A stretch of 64,000 nt of DNA from contig NZ_JABEQF010000005.1 of assembly GCF_014174355.1 (NCBI RefSeq), forward strand, positions 1 to 64,000. Reading direction: 5' to 3'. Positions 50,361 through 58,936 of this stretch are shown here, piece by piece (position 1 is the first letter of the stretch; every line of letters starts with the position of its first letter). The stretch comes from Gluconacetobacter azotocaptans. Lineage in GTDB: Bacteria; Pseudomonadota; Alphaproteobacteria; Acetobacterales; Acetobacteraceae. A program made the translations under genes and the position numbers. Under the pieces are notes generated by a model, which was not told the origin of the DNA, did no database searches, and worked only from the letters and a program-made list of their open reading frames with translations.

Positions 50361-52462
50361 AGCACGCCCCGGATCGTGTCCAGAAGGTCGCCCTGCTCGA
50401 ACCCCTGCTTGGTGATGTAGGCGCGCGCGCCCCCGTCCAACCCGCGCCGGATATCGGCCTCTTCATTACGCGAGGTCATCAGGACGACGGGGATCGACGA
50501 CAGGCGCGGGTCGGACCTGACCGCGTCGAGAAGACCGAAACCATCCATCCGGGGCATCTCCACATCGGTCACGATCGCATCAACCCGCCGCGACGAGCGA
50601 CGGAGCATCGACAGCGCCTCCATCCCGTCGGTCGCCAGCAGAACATCATAGCCGTGGGCCTGAAGGATCGTCTTCTGGAGAGTCCGTGTGGTAATCGAAT
50701 CGTCAACGACCAGGATGGTAGGCGACCGCACCTGCGCTGCCACGGGACCGTCGGATGCCGCCGCGCCCCCGCCTGCGAAGGCGCCGCCCGTGCCGCCGCC
50801 GGTCTGCCAGCGGGCCAGCAGCGTATCGGGGCTGATGACGAAAACGGGCCGGTCGCCGCGCGGCCAGCCCACCCCCGGCACCAGGTCGCTGTCCAGCCCC
50901 ACGGCCTCGGCATCCGAAATCTGCAGGATCCGGACCTCGTGCATCCGGTCGACGGCGAAGCCGCAATGCACGCCCTCGGCGGCGACCAGCACCACGGACA
51001 CCGCCCCGTCATGGACCGGCAGGGCCGAATCCGGCGTGCCCAGGAAGGTCGCGAGGGCCACCAGCGGCACCAGCGACGCCTCGGCCCCGTCGGCCGCCGC
51101 CGGATCGCGCCGGTCCTCCAGCGGAAAATACATCCGGCCGTCCACCACGCGGATATCGGCCTGCCGCACCCGGGCCAGGCGTTCGATGGCCCGTCCCGGC
51201 AGGCCGATCGTCAGTTCCCCGACCTGGGTCACCAGGACGGTGCGCTGGCGTTGCGACACCGGCACGGTCATCGTCACGACAGTACCCCACGGGCTGCCGG
51301 CTTCCATCCGGACCGATCCGTGCAGGGTCCGCGCGGCCTCGGCCACCACCGACAGGCCCATTCCCCGGCCCGCCAGACGGTCGGCCTCGCCCCGGGTGGA
51401 GAAGCCGGGGTCGAACACCCGGGCCAGCAGCGTTTCGGGCACCGGGGCGTCGTCCCGCTGCATCAGCCCCTGCTGCACCGCCCGGGCGGCGATGGCCTCG
51501 AGGTCCGGGCCGCGCCCGTCGTCGGCGACCGACACCAGCAGCCGCACGCCCAGCATCCGCACCGACAGGGTCAGGACCGGCACCGGCGGCTTGCCGGCCT
51601 CCTGCCGCCGCTGGGGGCTTTCCTGCCCATGGACGATGGCGTTGCGCAGCAGGTGGATCACCGGGTCGCGCAAGGCCTGGATGACCCGGCGGTCCGCCCG
51701 CACATCCATGCCGACCAGACGGACCGTGACCTCGCCGCCGCCATGTTCGCGCGCGATCTGGCGCACCATGCCGGCCAGCGACCCGAAGACCGTGCCTGCG
51801 GGCACCAGGGTCACCGCCCGCATTTCCTCGCCCAGGCGCAACATGCCCCGATCGAACTGACCGGCGATGCGTCCCCTTTCCCGCCCCAGCGCCGTAAGGC
51901 CGCGCGTCAGGCGCGCCAGCGCCGCCGCCGGGTCGGCGGTCGCACTGGCCGAGCGGGCCGCTGCCGCCAGATCCTCCAGATCGGCCCATACGCGCTCATG
52001 CCGCTCGGCCGCGCCCAGCAGGTCGTGCATCACGCCGACCAGCGCGTCGAGGCGCGCGACCGGCACCTGGACATAGGACCCGCCGCCATCGTCGCGCGGC
52101 GGCGGTGGCGCGCCCGGCTCGGGTGCCGCGTCCGGCCCGGGCCCCTCGGGGCCGGACGTATCCTGCATGTAGGCGTCGACCTGGTCCATGGCCTGGCCGA
52201 TCGCCGCGACATCCTCGGCGCTGACCGGCTGATGGCCGTCCAGCAGCCGGAACAGCCGGCTTTCCAGGACATGGGCCACGCCCTCGACGTCGGACAGGTC
52301 GACGACGCGCGCCGCCCCCTTCAGGGAATGGACGCGCCGGAACACCTCGCCCAGCGCGCGGCCATCCATCGGGCCGGCGGCCAGAATGTCGCGGATGACG
52401 CGAAGATGATCGCGATATTCGGCCTCGAAGACCGCCAGCAATTCCTGTCGCAGCGTGTCCAC
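50357..52462 (-). CDS. cheA: Hybrid chemotaxis kinase CheA with C-terminal receiver (CheA3/WspE-like)
   Basis: This 701-residue protein has an N-terminal HPt domain (His45 in RRVHSLKGAARVVDLS), a Pro-rich linker, a dimerisation/catalytic region (HLLRNAIVHGQESP, VADDGRGPDLEAIA, GRGMGLSVVAEAART), a CheW-like P5 domain (VLVTQVGELTIGLPGRAIER) and a C-terminal receiver (LVVDDSITTRTLQKTI, Asp in IVTDVEMPRMDG, LMTSRNEEADIRRG). It senses receptor state and phosphorylates its own receiver, CheB and presumably the two hybrid kinases. This CheA-REC layout is typical of Wsp-type non-motility systems. Start is a GTG (52462). Confidence 0.94.
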   Translation of the reverse strand: MDTLRQELLAVFEAEYRDHLRVIRDILAAGPMDGRALGEVFRRVHSLKGAARVVDLSDVEGVAHVLESRLFRLLDGHQPVSAEDVAAIGQAMDQVDAYMQDTSGPEGPGPDAAPEPGAPPPPRDDGGGSYVQVPVARLDALVGVMHDLLGAAERHERVWADLEDLAAAARSASATADPAAALARLTRGLTALGRERGRIAGQFDRGMLRLGEEMRAVTLVPAGTVFGSLAGMVRQIAREHGGGEVTVRLVGMDVRADRRVIQALRDPVIHLLRNAIVHGQESPQRRQEAGKPPVPVLTLSVRMLGVRLLVSVADDGRGPDLEAIAARAVQQGLMQRDDAPVPETLLARVFDPGFSTRGEADRLAGRGMGLSVVAEAARTLHGSVRMEAGSPWGTVVTMTVPVSQRQRTVLVTQVGELTIGLPGRAIERLARVRQADIRVVDGRMYFPLEDRRDPAAADGAEASLVPLVALATFLGTPDSALPVHDGAVSVVLVAAEGVHCGFAVDRMHEVRILQISDAEAVGLDSDLVPGVGWPRGDRPVFVISPDTLLARWQTGGGTGGAFAGGGAAASDGPVAAQVRSPTILVVDDSITTRTLQKTILQAHGYDVLLATDGMEALSMLRRSSRRVDAIVTDVEMPRMDGFGLLDAVRSDPRLSSIPVVLMTSRNEEADIRRGLDGGARAYITKQGFEQGDLLDTIRGVL

Positions 52463-52472
52463 GGCAGGGGCG

Positions 52473-54155
52473 TCAGGTGCGGTAGCGGGCGGAAATGGCC
52501 AGAAGCTGATGCGACAGGCTGCCCAGGTTGCTGGCCGAAGCCTCCAGGTTGCGGGTGCCCGCCGCCGTCTGCTGGCTGGCCTGGCGGATGCTCTGCAAGG
52601 CGGTCATTACCTGCTCGATCCCGATCTGCTGCTGGTTGGTCGACGCCACGATCTGCTGGAAGGCATGCACGCCCTCCTCGATGCCGCCGGTCATCCGTTC
52701 GATGGTGCGATAGGCGATGTCGGTCCGTTCCTTGCCAGCCGACACGCGCTTGACCGATTCCTCGGTCAGCATCACCGACGTGTTGATGCCGCGCTGGATG
52801 TCACCCAGAATCGAGCGCACATGCTGCGTCGCGTCGCGCGACTGGTCGGCCAGGATCTTCATCTCGGCCGCCACCACGGCGAAGGACCGCCCATGCTCGC
52901 CGGCGGCGGCGGCCTCGATCGCCGCGTTCAGCGCCAGCAGATGCGACCGTTCGGACAGGTCGTTGACCGCCGTGATGATCTCGCTGATGGCGTCGGTGCG
53001 CTCGGACAGCGCCACGATATTCGAAGCCACGGCCTCGGCGCCCTCCTGCGTGCGGTCCATGGCGCGAGCGGTTTCCTCGACCGCCTCCAGCCCGCTGGCC
53101 GAACTGTGGACGATCACCTCGGCCGACGAAATCACCTCACGTGCGCGCTTGCTGATCTGCGCGCCCGAATGGGTGATCTGGTCCACGGTGGCCGCCGTTT
53201 CCTGCACGGCGGCGAACTGTTCCTCGACACTGGCCGCCTGCTGCTGGGCGGAAGCGCGGATGTCGGCGACGGCGGCATCGAGGTTGCGGGTCGCCTCGCG
53301 GCTCTGCTGCGCGATCTCGCGCAGGCCGTCGATCATGCGGTTCAGTCCGGTGGCCAGGCGCTCGAACTCGTCCCGCCCGACGCCGGACCCGCCGACGGCG
53401 GCGCGGGTCGACAGGTCGCCCTGGCCGATCAGTTCCATCACCCGCATCAGCGAGGCCAACGGTGCCAGGATCGACCGCCGGGTCCAGAACGTCACGATCA
53501 GGGCGACGATGACCGCGACCGCCAGGCCCATGGTCAGGGACCGGCGGCTGAATTCGTACAGCGCCCCGCTCTGGTTCTCGCCGGCCTGCACCCCGCCGTC
53601 CAGCGTCGTCGTCGCCTCGGTCACCAGGCGGTCGATCGCCTGGTCGCGGGTATCGAGCTGCGCCGACTGCAACCGCACCGCGGCCTCGTCTCCGCGCCGG
53701 ATCGCGCCGAACAGGTCGGACGTTGCCCGGCCGTTCTGCCGCACCTGGTCCAGCGTGTCGTGCAGCAGCGACGAAATCGAGGCGAACATGGTCCGCCGTG
53801 CAGCGCCCGATGCCTCGTCATTCGCCTGGCTCGCGGCCGCCAGCGCCTGGGCCAGCGTCTCCTCCGCCTGGCGGGCCTCGCTGCCCCAGTCCGAGATCGC
53901 GGCGTCCAGCCCGGCGGCGTCCTTGTCGTAATCGTGGGCATAATAGTGCGACAGGATCGACAGCCGCCGCGCGACCAGGTCGTTCTCGATCGCCCGCAGA
54001 TGGTTCAGCTGCCGGTAGACCGACAGGTCCCGCGTCACGATCACCGTCATCTCGTCGCGGACATTGCGGATCTGGCCCAGCGCGTAGACGCCGATCGACA
54101 CCATCAGCATGACGCCGACCATGAACCCGAACAGAAGACGATTAGCGATTGTCAC
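52473..54155 (-). CDS. Methyl-accepting chemotaxis protein
   Basis: This 560-residue receptor has TM1 at about 6-26 (LLFGFMVGVMLMVSIGVYAL), a periplasmic four-helix-bundle-like domain (~30-205) of unknown ligand, TM2 at about 212-230 (LTMGLAVAVIVALIVTFW), a HAMP domain (APLASLMRVMELIGQGDLST) and the cytoplasmic signalling hairpin with tip SERSHLLALNAAIEAAAAGE and HGRSFAVVAAEM. It has no NWETF-type CheR/CheB tether, fitting a CheR with its own TPR. Start is a GTG at 54155, 6 nt after the second cheW. Confidence 0.94.
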   Translation of the reverse strand: MTIANRLLFGFMVGVMLMVSIGVYALGQIRNVRDEMTVIVTRDLSVYRQLNHLRAIENDLVARRLSILSHYYAHDYDKDAAGLDAAISDWGSEARQAEETLAQALAAASQANDEASGAARRTMFASISSLLHDTLDQVRQNGRATSDLFGAIRRGDEAAVRLQSAQLDTRDQAIDRLVTEATTTLDGGVQAGENQSGALYEFSRRSLTMGLAVAVIVALIVTFWTRRSILAPLASLMRVMELIGQGDLSTRAAVGGSGVGRDEFERLATGLNRMIDGLREIAQQSREATRNLDAAVADIRASAQQQAASVEEQFAAVQETAATVDQITHSGAQISKRAREVISSAEVIVHSSASGLEAVEETARAMDRTQEGAEAVASNIVALSERTDAISEIITAVNDLSERSHLLALNAAIEAAAAGEHGRSFAVVAAEMKILADQSRDATQHVRSILGDIQRGINTSVMLTEESVKRVSAGKERTDIAYRTIERMTGGIEEGVHAFQQIVASTNQQQIGIEQVMTALQSIRQASQQTAAGTRNLEASASNLGSLSHQLLAISARYRT

Positions 54156-54161
54156 GACGGT

Positions 54162-54731
54162 TCAGACTCCGAAATGATGCGCGGAAAACAGGCGAACGGG
54201 ATCCAGCGCCGCGACCACCCGCCCGTCCGGCAGGCCCGCCAGCGGATGGGCGGCGGGCGGACCGGACGAGTCGATGTCCACGACATCCATCACCCCCGTC
54301 GTCATGCCCGCCAGCAGCGCCACGCGCGCGACCGGCAGGCCCGGCACGGGGCGCAGCAGCAGCATGGCCCGGGCATCCGCCTGGGCCACCCCGCCCAGCA
54401 GGATCGACAGGTCGAACACTGTATACAGGTTGCCGACATAGCCATAGACGCCCCGCACCGCGGCGGGGCAGTCGGGGCGACGTGGAATGGCGCTCCAGAG
54501 CGGGTCGGTGACGCGCAGCACATGCCGCAGGTCGATGGCATAGCCCTGCCCGCCGACCTCCAGCGTCACGGCAGGCCGGCTGGCCGGGCCGGCGTCGCGC
54601 GGGTTCTTCGCCTGTGGTTCCCCGGCTTGCCCCTCCGTCCGGCCACGCCGCGCCAGCAGGCGAGCCCGTTCCTCCAGTACCCGCCGTGCAAAATCGCCGG
54701 CGCGGGTCGCGGGGCCGTCCTCGGGGCTCAG
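54162..54731 (-). CDS. CheW-like adaptor, second copy, probable CTG start
   Basis: The CheW fold is clear (AIDLRHVLRVTDPLWSAIPR, GVYGYVGNLYTVFDLSILLG, VALLAGMTTGVMDVVDID). The first in-frame GTG (54569) leaves a 158-nt gap after cheR and drops an upstream helix. That helix (DFARRVLEERARLLARR) is in frame and resembles the N-terminus of other alphaproteobacterial CheW proteins. No ATG, GTG or TTG precedes it, but a CTG at 54731 overlaps the cheR stop as CTGA, the same overlap style as elsewhere in the operon. I therefore annotate 189 residues from this CTG. A sequence error in the start codon is the alternative. Confidence 0.7.
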   Translation of the reverse strand: MSPEDGPATRAGDFARRVLEERARLLARRGRTEGQAGEPQAKNPRDAGPASRPAVTLEVGGQGYAIDLRHVLRVTDPLWSAIPRRPDCPAAVRGVYGYVGNLYTVFDLSILLGGVAQADARAMLLLRPVPGLPVARVALLAGMTTGVMDVVDIDSSGPPAAHPLAGLPDGRVVAALDPVRLFSAHHFGV

Positions 54732-56170
54732 GACACGCCCCGCATCAGCAGGCGGCGATCGTCAGGGCGCGCGCGGTCCGACTCGCCGGTGGGCGACAGG
54801 TCGGAGATATCGTCGGTTCCGTCCTCGCCGATCAGGCGCAGCAGACCGCCCGCGGTCAGCCCCCCGCCCTCGGGCAGCAGCCGGTCGGGCGCCAGGCGGC
54901 CGGCCAGCACGCGCGCCTGGCGCATGATGCGGCAGGCCTCGTCCGCGCGGCCGCCGTCATGCAGCAGATGGGCCAGATGGACATGCGCCATCACATGGTC
55001 GCGGCAGAGATAGACCGCGCGGCGAAATCCGTCCTCGGCCCCGGCGCGGTCGTTCAGCCCGGCGGACAGCACGCCCGACAGGAAATGCAGCTCGGCGTCC
55101 AGTGGACGCTCCTGGATCGCGGCCCGGCAGAGCGCCAGGGCGGCCTCGACCGCCCCGCCATCGGCCAGGGCGCGCACATGGGCCGCCGCCCCACCGGGGT
55201 CGGCTGGCGGAGCCACCGTCTTCCGGCGCCCGCCGGCAGGGCGCCGCACACCCGCCGGGGTGGGGATCGGTCCCGCTCCCCTGCCTGCGGAGGCTCGCCG
55301 CGCCGGCGGGGGCGGCGGGCCGGCCCGGGAATCGCGCGCCCGGAACGCCAGCGTGCCGGGAAAGGCCACCGTGTCGAGGAATCCGCCGCCATCCGCGATC
55401 GGGTCGGAATGGCCCAGCAGCAGCCATCCGCGCGGCGACAGCCGGTCGGACAGATGATGAACCAGGTCCAGCGCCTGGGCCGTCTCGAAATAGATCAGCA
55501 CGTTACGGCACAAAATCAGGTCGAACGGCCCCGCCGGCCCGCCGCCATGCGGCAGGTCCATGATGTTTCCGTATTCGAAACGGACCATCCGCCGGTATTC
55601 GGGGCGCAGCATCCAGTGCCGGCCGGTCGCCGAAGGGTGGAACCACAGGGTCCGCTCCGCCCGTCCGATATCGCGCAGGGACCAGGCCCCGTATTCCGCC
55701 GCCCGCGCGCGTTCCAGCGCCTGGGTGCTGATGTCGGTGCCCAGGATCTCGATCGTCCAGTCCTGTTCCCCGCGTTCCTTCAGCAGGCGGCGCAGCAGGA
55801 TCGCCAGCGAATAGGGCTCGGCCCCGTTGGCGCAGCCGACGCTCCAGATCCGCAGGGTCCGCAGGGGGCGCAGGCGGCGCAGCAGGTCGGGCAGGATCGT
55901 GGTTTCCAGCGCATGGAACTGTTCGGCATAGCGGAAGAAGAACGTCTCGCCGATCGTCACCGCCGATTCCAGCGCCCGCCATTCCGCCGCCCCTTCCCGC
56001 GGATCGGACAGCAGCGACAGATAATCCATCGGACGGACGCAGCAGCAGGCCTCCATCCGCCGCGCCAGGATCATGTCCAGCAGGTCCATCTTGTCGGCAT
56101 AGTAATACAGCCCGGTCCGCGCGACGATTCGCGCCGCCAGCCGTTCGAGGGCGCGCCGCCGTTCAGGCAT
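54728..56170 (-). CDS. cheR: Chemotaxis methyltransferase CheR with C-terminal TPR (WspC-like)
   Basis: This 480-residue protein methylates receptor glutamates with SAM. The CheR domain has ESAVTIGETFFFRYAEQFHA, GCANGAEPYSLAILLRRLLK, ILGTDISTQALERARAAEYG and LCRNVLIYFETAQALDLVHH. After a Pro-rich linker, a tetratricopeptide region (ALALCRAAIQERPLDAELHF, FRRAVYLCRDHVMAHVHLAH) is found, as in WspC and FrzF-like CheR proteins. The ATG start overlaps the upstream cheW by 8 nt, and its TGA overlaps the next cheW's CTG. Confidence 0.95.
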   Translation of the reverse strand: MPERRRALERLAARIVARTGLYYYADKMDLLDMILARRMEACCCVRPMDYLSLLSDPREGAAEWRALESAVTIGETFFFRYAEQFHALETTILPDLLRRLRPLRTLRIWSVGCANGAEPYSLAILLRRLLKERGEQDWTIEILGTDISTQALERARAAEYGAWSLRDIGRAERTLWFHPSATGRHWMLRPEYRRMVRFEYGNIMDLPHGGGPAGPFDLILCRNVLIYFETAQALDLVHHLSDRLSPRGWLLLGHSDPIADGGGFLDTVAFPGTLAFRARDSRAGPPPPPARRASAGRGAGPIPTPAGVRRPAGGRRKTVAPPADPGGAAAHVRALADGGAVEAALALCRAAIQERPLDAELHFLSGVLSAGLNDRAGAEDGFRRAVYLCRDHVMAHVHLAHLLHDGGRADEACRIMRQARVLAGRLAPDRLLPEGGGLTAGGLLRLIGEDGTDDISDLSPTGESDRARPDDRRLLMRGVS

Positions 56171-56675
56171 CCGTCCCCTCCCACAGCGCGTCGCGCTCGT
56201 GCAGGGCGGCCAGCAGATGCTCGATCCGCTGGTGTTCGTGCGCCATCAGCAGTCGGTCCGCATCCATCATCTGGGCGGTGCATCCCCCGCCCAGGTCGAT
56301 TTCGCCCACCAGCCAGTCGCCCGCCGTCGCCCCCTCGCACGGCGGGACGACCGGCCCGGACACATGGCGCACGTCCAGCACCCCGTCGACCATGTAGGCC
56401 ACGCGCGCGCCCTCCCGTTCGGGGCCGAGCAGCAGCGGGTGATACAGGGTTGCGGCCTCGGCCTGGTCGGCGGCCCGCCACGGGCGCAGGCCCAGCAGCA
56501 CGGCCAGGTCGATCGCCACTACCCGTTCGGCCCCCAGCCGGAAATAGCCCAGCACCGGCGCGGGCGTTCCCGGGGGACGGAACAGGGCAGGCATCGGCAC
56601 GCATTCCCGCACCGCCGGCAGCGGCAGCGCGTAGCGGACATCCGCAAGCTGGAAGATGACGACTGTCCCAGGCAC
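56163..56675 (-). CDS. CheW-like adaptor, first gene of the chemosensory operon
   Basis: This 170-residue protein has the CheW pattern VVIFQLADVRYALPLPAVRE, APVLGYFRLGAERVVAIDLA and ARVAYMVDGVLDVRHVSGP, and ends with a helical tail. It couples the receptor to CheA. It starts at GTG 56675 (or a TTG one codon earlier), with GGGAGA upstream. It has the WspB position. The 175-bp gap before it (to 56851, divergent) holds the operon promoter, but no clear -35/-10 pair stands out. Confidence 0.88.
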   Translation of the reverse strand: MPGTVVIFQLADVRYALPLPAVRECVPMPALFRPPGTPAPVLGYFRLGAERVVAIDLAVLLGLRPWRAADQAEAATLYHPLLLGPEREGARVAYMVDGVLDVRHVSGPVVPPCEGATAGDWLVGEIDLGGGCTAQMMDADRLLMAHEHQRIEHLLAALHERDALWEGTDA

Positions 56676-56850
56676 CAAAAACGATTCTCCCGACAGTTTG
56701 CCGAACCGGCGGACCCGTCACGGGCGGCCTGGCGTCCCCGATACTGTGTCTGCCGAAGATTGCATTTAATACAAGTGACGGCTACCTCGGGCAGGGATGC
56801 GTTCCCGACAGGCCGGGCACGCCCAGCATCCGTTGCCGGAGACCATCGCC

Positions 56851-57261
56851 ATGGACAGCTTCAACGGGGACCGGGCCGCAAACCGGTTCCTCCCGCCCGA
56901 GGGGGGCCCGTCGTCCCGCTTTTCCGTGGCCCGCCTAGTGCGCGTGGCCGCCTGCGCCGTGTTCTATTTCCTGTTCTATTTCGTCCAGCAGGTCACCGAA
57001 CTGCTGGCCCCGCTGCTGCTGATCCTGGGGGTGGGGTGGGGCGTCCTGCCGCACCTGATCGGCGCCATCAGCACGACGGCGGCCTCGGCCGACCCCCAGA
57101 CCCGCGATATCGTCAGCCATGTCGCGGGCACCATTCCGCAGCAGATCACAATCGGGTCCCACGTCTTTACCGCCGGGTCGCTGGTCGTCGACGGCCTGCT
57201 GATGATGGCGGCGGCGGCGCTGTGCGCCACCCTGGCCGCCATCGCCGCGCGCGAGATGTAA
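56851..57261 (+). CDS. Uncharacterised inner-membrane protein upstream of ftsE
   Basis: This 136-residue protein has two likely transmembrane segments (RVAACAVFYFLFYFVQQVTE and about 60-80; SLVVDGLLMMAAAALCATLA near the C-terminus) and a short N-terminal Pro/Gly-rich tail. I recognise no family. The ATG at 56851 (MDSFNGDRAANRF) is used; an in-frame ATG at 56797 would add 18 residues. It precedes ftsE by 9 bp and is therefore likely a member of the ftsEX-ydcF-plsC operon. Confidence 0.72.
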   Translation: MDSFNGDRAANRFLPPEGGPSSRFSVARLVRVAACAVFYFLFYFVQQVTELLAPLLLILGVGWGVLPHLIGAISTTAASADPQTRDIVSHVAGTIPQQITIGSHVFTAGSLVVDGLLMMAAAALCATLAAIAAREM

Positions 57262-57270
57262 TTCGCCCCG

Positions 57271-57960
57271 ATGATCCGCCTGCGCGACGTCAGCTTCCGC
57301 CATGAAGGCGTCCGGGACGACGTGCGGGAGGATAATCAGGGGGGCATCGCCCTGCGCCGGCTGTCGTTCGATGTGCCGCAGGGCGGCTTTCGCTGGCTGC
57401 TCGGCCCGTCAGGGGCCGGAAAATCCAGCCTGCTTCGGCTGCTGCACCTGGCCGTCCGGCCGACCTCGGGCCGGATGGAAATCCTGGGCATGGACATGGA
57501 CCAGACGCGCCGCGCGGCCCTGGCCCGCCTGCGCCGGCGCATCGGCGTCGTCCATCAGGATTTCCGCCTGCTTCCCGACCTTCCGGTCTTCGACAACATC
57601 GCCCTGCCGCTGCGCCTGCAACACCGGCCGGAGGACGAAATCCGCGACGAAGTGCTGTCCATCCTCGACTGGGTGGGACTGCGCGCCCGCGCGACGGCCC
57701 GCCCGCCGCATCTGTCGGGGGGCGAGCAGCAGCGCGTGGCCATCGCCCGTGCCGTCATCCATCGTCCCGCGCTGGTGCTGGCCGACGAGCCTACCAACGC
57801 CCTGGACGACCAGCAGGCCAGCCGGCTGATGGAACTGTTCCAGGACCTGGCCGGGCTGGGCACCACCATCGTGGTGGCGACGCATAACGACGGGCTGGTC
57901 CGCCGCTATCCGGCGCACGAACTGGAACTGGCGCATGGACGGCTGGTGCGCGATGGCTGA
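57271..57960 (+). CDS. ftsE: Cell-division ATP-binding protein FtsE
   Basis: FtsE is the ABC ATPase of FtsEX, which activates septal peptidoglycan hydrolases. The 229-residue protein has Walker A LLGPSGAGKSSLL, Q-loop HQDFRLLPDLPVFDN, signature HLSGGEQQRVAIARAV, Walker B LVLADEPTNAL and H-loop VVATHN. An unusual insertion (GVRDDVREDNQGGIAL) lies before the first conserved strand. The stop overlaps the ftsX start by 8 bp. Confidence 0.94.
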   Translation: MIRLRDVSFRHEGVRDDVREDNQGGIALRRLSFDVPQGGFRWLLGPSGAGKSSLLRLLHLAVRPTSGRMEILGMDMDQTRRAALARLRRRIGVVHQDFRLLPDLPVFDNIALPLRLQHRPEDEIRDEVLSILDWVGLRARATARPPHLSGGEQQRVAIARAVIHRPALVLADEPTNALDDQQASRLMELFQDLAGLGTTIVVATHNDGLVRRYPAHELELAHGRLVRDG

Positions 57961-58936
57961 CCGCGCCGCGTCGGGGCGGCGTGCAAGCTGGTCGCAGGCG
58001 CGCCGCGCCGACGGCCTGGCCCTGCGCAACGCCATCCCGGACCGGCTGCTGCCGGTCCTGGTCGCCGCCATGGCGGTGCTGGCGGCCATGGCGCTGGCCG
58101 GGGCCACCGGCGCGCGTGTCCTGTCCGCCCGCTGGACCACCGGGGCGGCGTCCATCGTCACGGTGCAGGTGCCCCGCCCCGACGACCCCGCGCTGTCGGC
58201 GCCCATCGCCGCGCAACCCGCCCCCCTGTCGCGGGGCGACGCGGTGCTGGCGGCGCTGGCCGACATGCCGGGCGCGTCGCGCGTCCATCGGCTGGACAGG
58301 ACGGAACTGGAGGCCCTGCTGTCGCCCTGGCTGGGCCACGGCGGCGGTTTCGCGCTGGCGCTGCCGGCGGTGATCGAACTGCATTTCGACCGCGCCGGCG
58401 CAGGGGACGCCGACGCCCTGGCCGCCCGGCTGAACGCCCGGGCGCCGGACACGCTGGTGGAACGCAACAGCCTGTGGAGCGACCGGTTGGGCGACCTGGC
58501 GCGCAGCCTGCAGACCTGCGCCATCCTTGCCGTGCTGATCGTCGTCGCGGTGGCCGCCGCGACCATCGCCGCGACGACGCGCGCGGGCCTGGGCGCGCGG
58601 CGGCAGGCGATCGAACTGATCCATTCCCTTGGCGCGACCGACGGCTATATCGCCGGGCGCTTCGCCCGGCGCACGGCGGTACTGGCCTTCACCGGCGGAT
58701 TGATCGGCAGCCTGCTGGCACTGCCTCTGCTGGTGCTGCTGTCGCACCTGGCCGCCCCCTTTGCCGGCCCCCCCGCCATGGCGACACCGCCGGATGCATC
58801 CGGCTGGGCCGGCCTGCTGGACGCGCTGCCGTTGCCGCTGGCGGTGACGCTGCTGTCGCTGGCCCCGGCGGCGGCGCTGATCGGCTGGCTGACCACGCAG
58901 GTCACCGTCCGGACATGGCTGCGCCGCCTGCCATGA
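57953..58936 (+). CDS. ftsX: Cell-division permease FtsX
   Basis: This 327-residue membrane partner of FtsE has four likely helices (VLVAAMAVLAAMALAGATGA; AILAVLIVVAVAAATIAATT; LAFTGGLIGSLLALPLLVLL; LAVTLLSLAPAAALIGWLTT) with a periplasmic loop between the first and second. ARAGLGARRQAIELIHSLGA before the third is the coupling segment typical of FtsX. The ATG at 57953 overlaps ftsE; its TGA overlaps ydcF by 4 nt. Confidence 0.9.
   Translation: MADRAASGRRASWSQARRADGLALRNAIPDRLLPVLVAAMAVLAAMALAGATGARVLSARWTTGAASIVTVQVPRPDDPALSAPIAAQPAPLSRGDAVLAALADMPGASRVHRLDRTELEALLSPWLGHGGGFALALPAVIELHFDRAGAGDADALAARLNARAPDTLVERNSLWSDRLGDLARSLQTCAILAVLIVVAVAAATIAATTRAGLGARRQAIELIHSLGATDGYIAGRFARRTAVLAFTGGLIGSLLALPLLVLLSHLAAPFAGPPAMATPPDASGWAGLLDALPLPLAVTLLSLAPAAALIGWLTTQVTVRTWLRRLP

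Noticed and set aside
49270-50466. Upstream extension of the double-receiver kinase frame into cheB
   Set aside because: It is out of frame with cheB and is Gly/Arg/Ala-rich shadow sequence; the GTG at 49266 overlapping the cheB stop explains the start.
54162-54569. CheW beginning at GTG 54569
   Set aside because: It leaves a 158-nt gap in a tightly packed operon and omits in-frame CheW-like sequence; retained as the fallback start.
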